Made by a program: the position numbers and the translations under genes. Positions 39,899 through 40,826 of a DNA stretch of 40,826 nt are shown piece by piece. This DNA is from Clostridia bacterium. Its GTDB lineage: Bacteria; Bacillota; Clostridia; Oscillospirales; CAG-272. Each line of letters starts with the position of its first letter. Position 1 is the first letter of the stretch. The stretch covers positions 1-40,826 of the forward strand of contig JAFTLZ010000084.1 in NCBI GenBank assembly GCA_017452665.1. Reading direction: 5' to 3'. Below the pieces are notes generated by a model. The model saw only the letters and a list, made by a program, of their open reading frames with translations. It was not told the origin of the DNA and did not search any database.

Positions 39899-40826
39899 TT
39901 AGGAGAGCAGTACGCCGGTTGCGGGGATCTTTACTTTTTTCAACCCTTTTGTATCCGCAGGAATCTCCTCCGGATTGACCGTTGCGCTGACCAAGGTCTC
40001 TCCTTTTTTCAGCGTCATGAGCTGAACACCGCCCGAGGTCCTTGTAGACATCAGCGGAATCAGCGTGGATTTGATCAGAATGGCGCGATGATCGGACGCG
40101 GTGAGCAAAATTTCCATTGGTGCTTTTTCATAAAACGCCGCCACAATGGGGGAGGATTTGGAAAATGCCGAGGTCAGCTTGCGGCGGTTGCCGGTGGTCT
40201 CGTAGTTGGAGACCGATACACGCACGCCCTTGCCGTTTGCAAAAATAAACACCAGGTTCTCTTTGGCGGGATATTTGTTTTGAATGTTCATCAAAATCGG
40301 CTTTTCGTCCGTGTCCATATGCAGTTTTACCGGCAAATAATCGCCCAGCGCCGAGGCTTTCGTATTGTCAAAATCCTCTGCCTTGGCACGGTAGAGCTGC
40401 TGATGATCGGTCAGGAAGATCAGATTATCGGTATTTTGTCCGTCCATCAGATTCAGGATCGAGTCCCCGTCCTTGCACTTTTGCTCGTCATTGCCGCGCA
40501 GGGATTGGAAGGTGATCTTTTTAAAGTAGCCCTCGCGCGTCAAAACAAAGCGGGCGGGATAATTTTCGATGTGCTCTTCCTCGTTGTAAGAGCCAACCGA
40601 CTCCGCGGCTACGATCTGCGTCCGTCTCGGCTGACCGTACTTCTTTTTGATCTCGGTCAGCTGGTGGATAATCAGCGCTTTTTGCTTCAATTCATCCTTC
40701 AGGGTCTCCTCCATGTCGGCAATTTCCTTATGCAGATCCTCAATGTCTCAGAGGCGGTTGAGGATGTACAAGCGGATGAGGAAGCGCAATTTGATCTCTG
40801 CACTGAAATTAGCTTGGATCTCGTCA
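39899..40826 (-). CDS. Topoisomerase subunit A (ParC/GyrA-like), C-terminal part, with an in-frame TGA
   Basis: The frame runs in from the right edge (DEIQANFSAEIKLRFLIRLY then ILNRL), meets TGA at 40748-40750, and continues without a break as DIEDLHKEIADMEETLKDEL to a TAA at 39899. This part covers the end of the breakage-reunion domain, the coiled-coil arm and the C-terminal beta-propeller (FVLTREGYFKKI, GVRVSVSNYETTGN, TRTSGGVQLM). No GyrA box (QRRGGKG) is seen, which favours a topoisomerase IV ParC-type or divergent subunit. In relatives the TGA position holds Lys or Arg (NRLKDI-like), so CGA to TGA by one base is the likely change. Read literally, the protein would lose its last roughly 290 residues, or be a pseudogene. 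The N-terminal half lies outside the window. Confidence 0.8.

Noticed and set aside
4966..40826. UGA recoded as Arg in this organism
   Set aside because: Several intact genes in the window end with TGA at natural positions, often with overlapping downstream starts (for example lspA, feoAB, the 21233 regulator), so UGA is a normal stop. Local mutations or errors explain the four internal TGAs better.

Overview
The window looks like a chromosomal piece of an anaerobic, probably gut-dwelling, member of the Bacillota (class Clostridia). The signs are strong AGGAGG-type ribosome binding sites, TTGACA-17-TATAAT promoters, a T-box in front of ileS, the ileS-lspA-rRNA/tRNA pseudouridine synthase order, a Clostridia-type LexA with a Cys-Gly cleavage site, and a FeoA-FeoB fusion. 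Base composition is moderate, with AT-rich accessory blocks. No rRNA, tRNA, CRISPR array or transposase gene was seen.

Layout. 1-6300 is accessory and partly decayed. It holds a lipoprotein, a large multidomain lysozyme-like protein whose N-terminus is repeated in a second gene cut by the window edge, a short HTH regulator, lexA with a zinc-ribbon gene, and a block of broken genes (zinc ribbon, CYTH protein, acyl-ligase C-terminus, regulator remnant). 6496-11874 holds an FAD oxidoreductase and two paralogous ABC-2 transporter pairs in tandem. 12054-17235 holds feoAB, an XRE regulator with internal repeats, and a two-gene unit (TIM-barrel isomerase plus deacetylase-like protein).

17544-29637 is the most interesting part: a candidate RiPP (modified peptide) locus. 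A rightward operon encodes a heterodimeric ABC exporter, an ArsR-type regulator and, overlapping its stop codon, a 39-residue peptide that looks like a precursor. Leftward operons encode an HprK-like kinase, a protein joining a signal-peptidase-like domain to a PqqD-like (RRE) domain, a radical SAM/SPASM enzyme, an acyl-carrier-protein/FkbH fusion and a nucleotidyltransferase. An XRE regulator sits in the middle, and a paralogue of the ArsR-type regulator closes the right end.

29796-40826 is mainly housekeeping: an Mrp-type ATPase, two more sugar-isomerase-like TIM barrels, T-box-ileS-lspA-pseudouridine synthase, a DEDDh exonuclease, a DeoR regulator, a small membrane protein and the C-terminal part of a topoisomerase subunit A that carries an in-frame TGA. 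Between 31478 and 32230 lies a non-coding element built from nested inverted repeats whose hairpin stems differ by compensating base changes.
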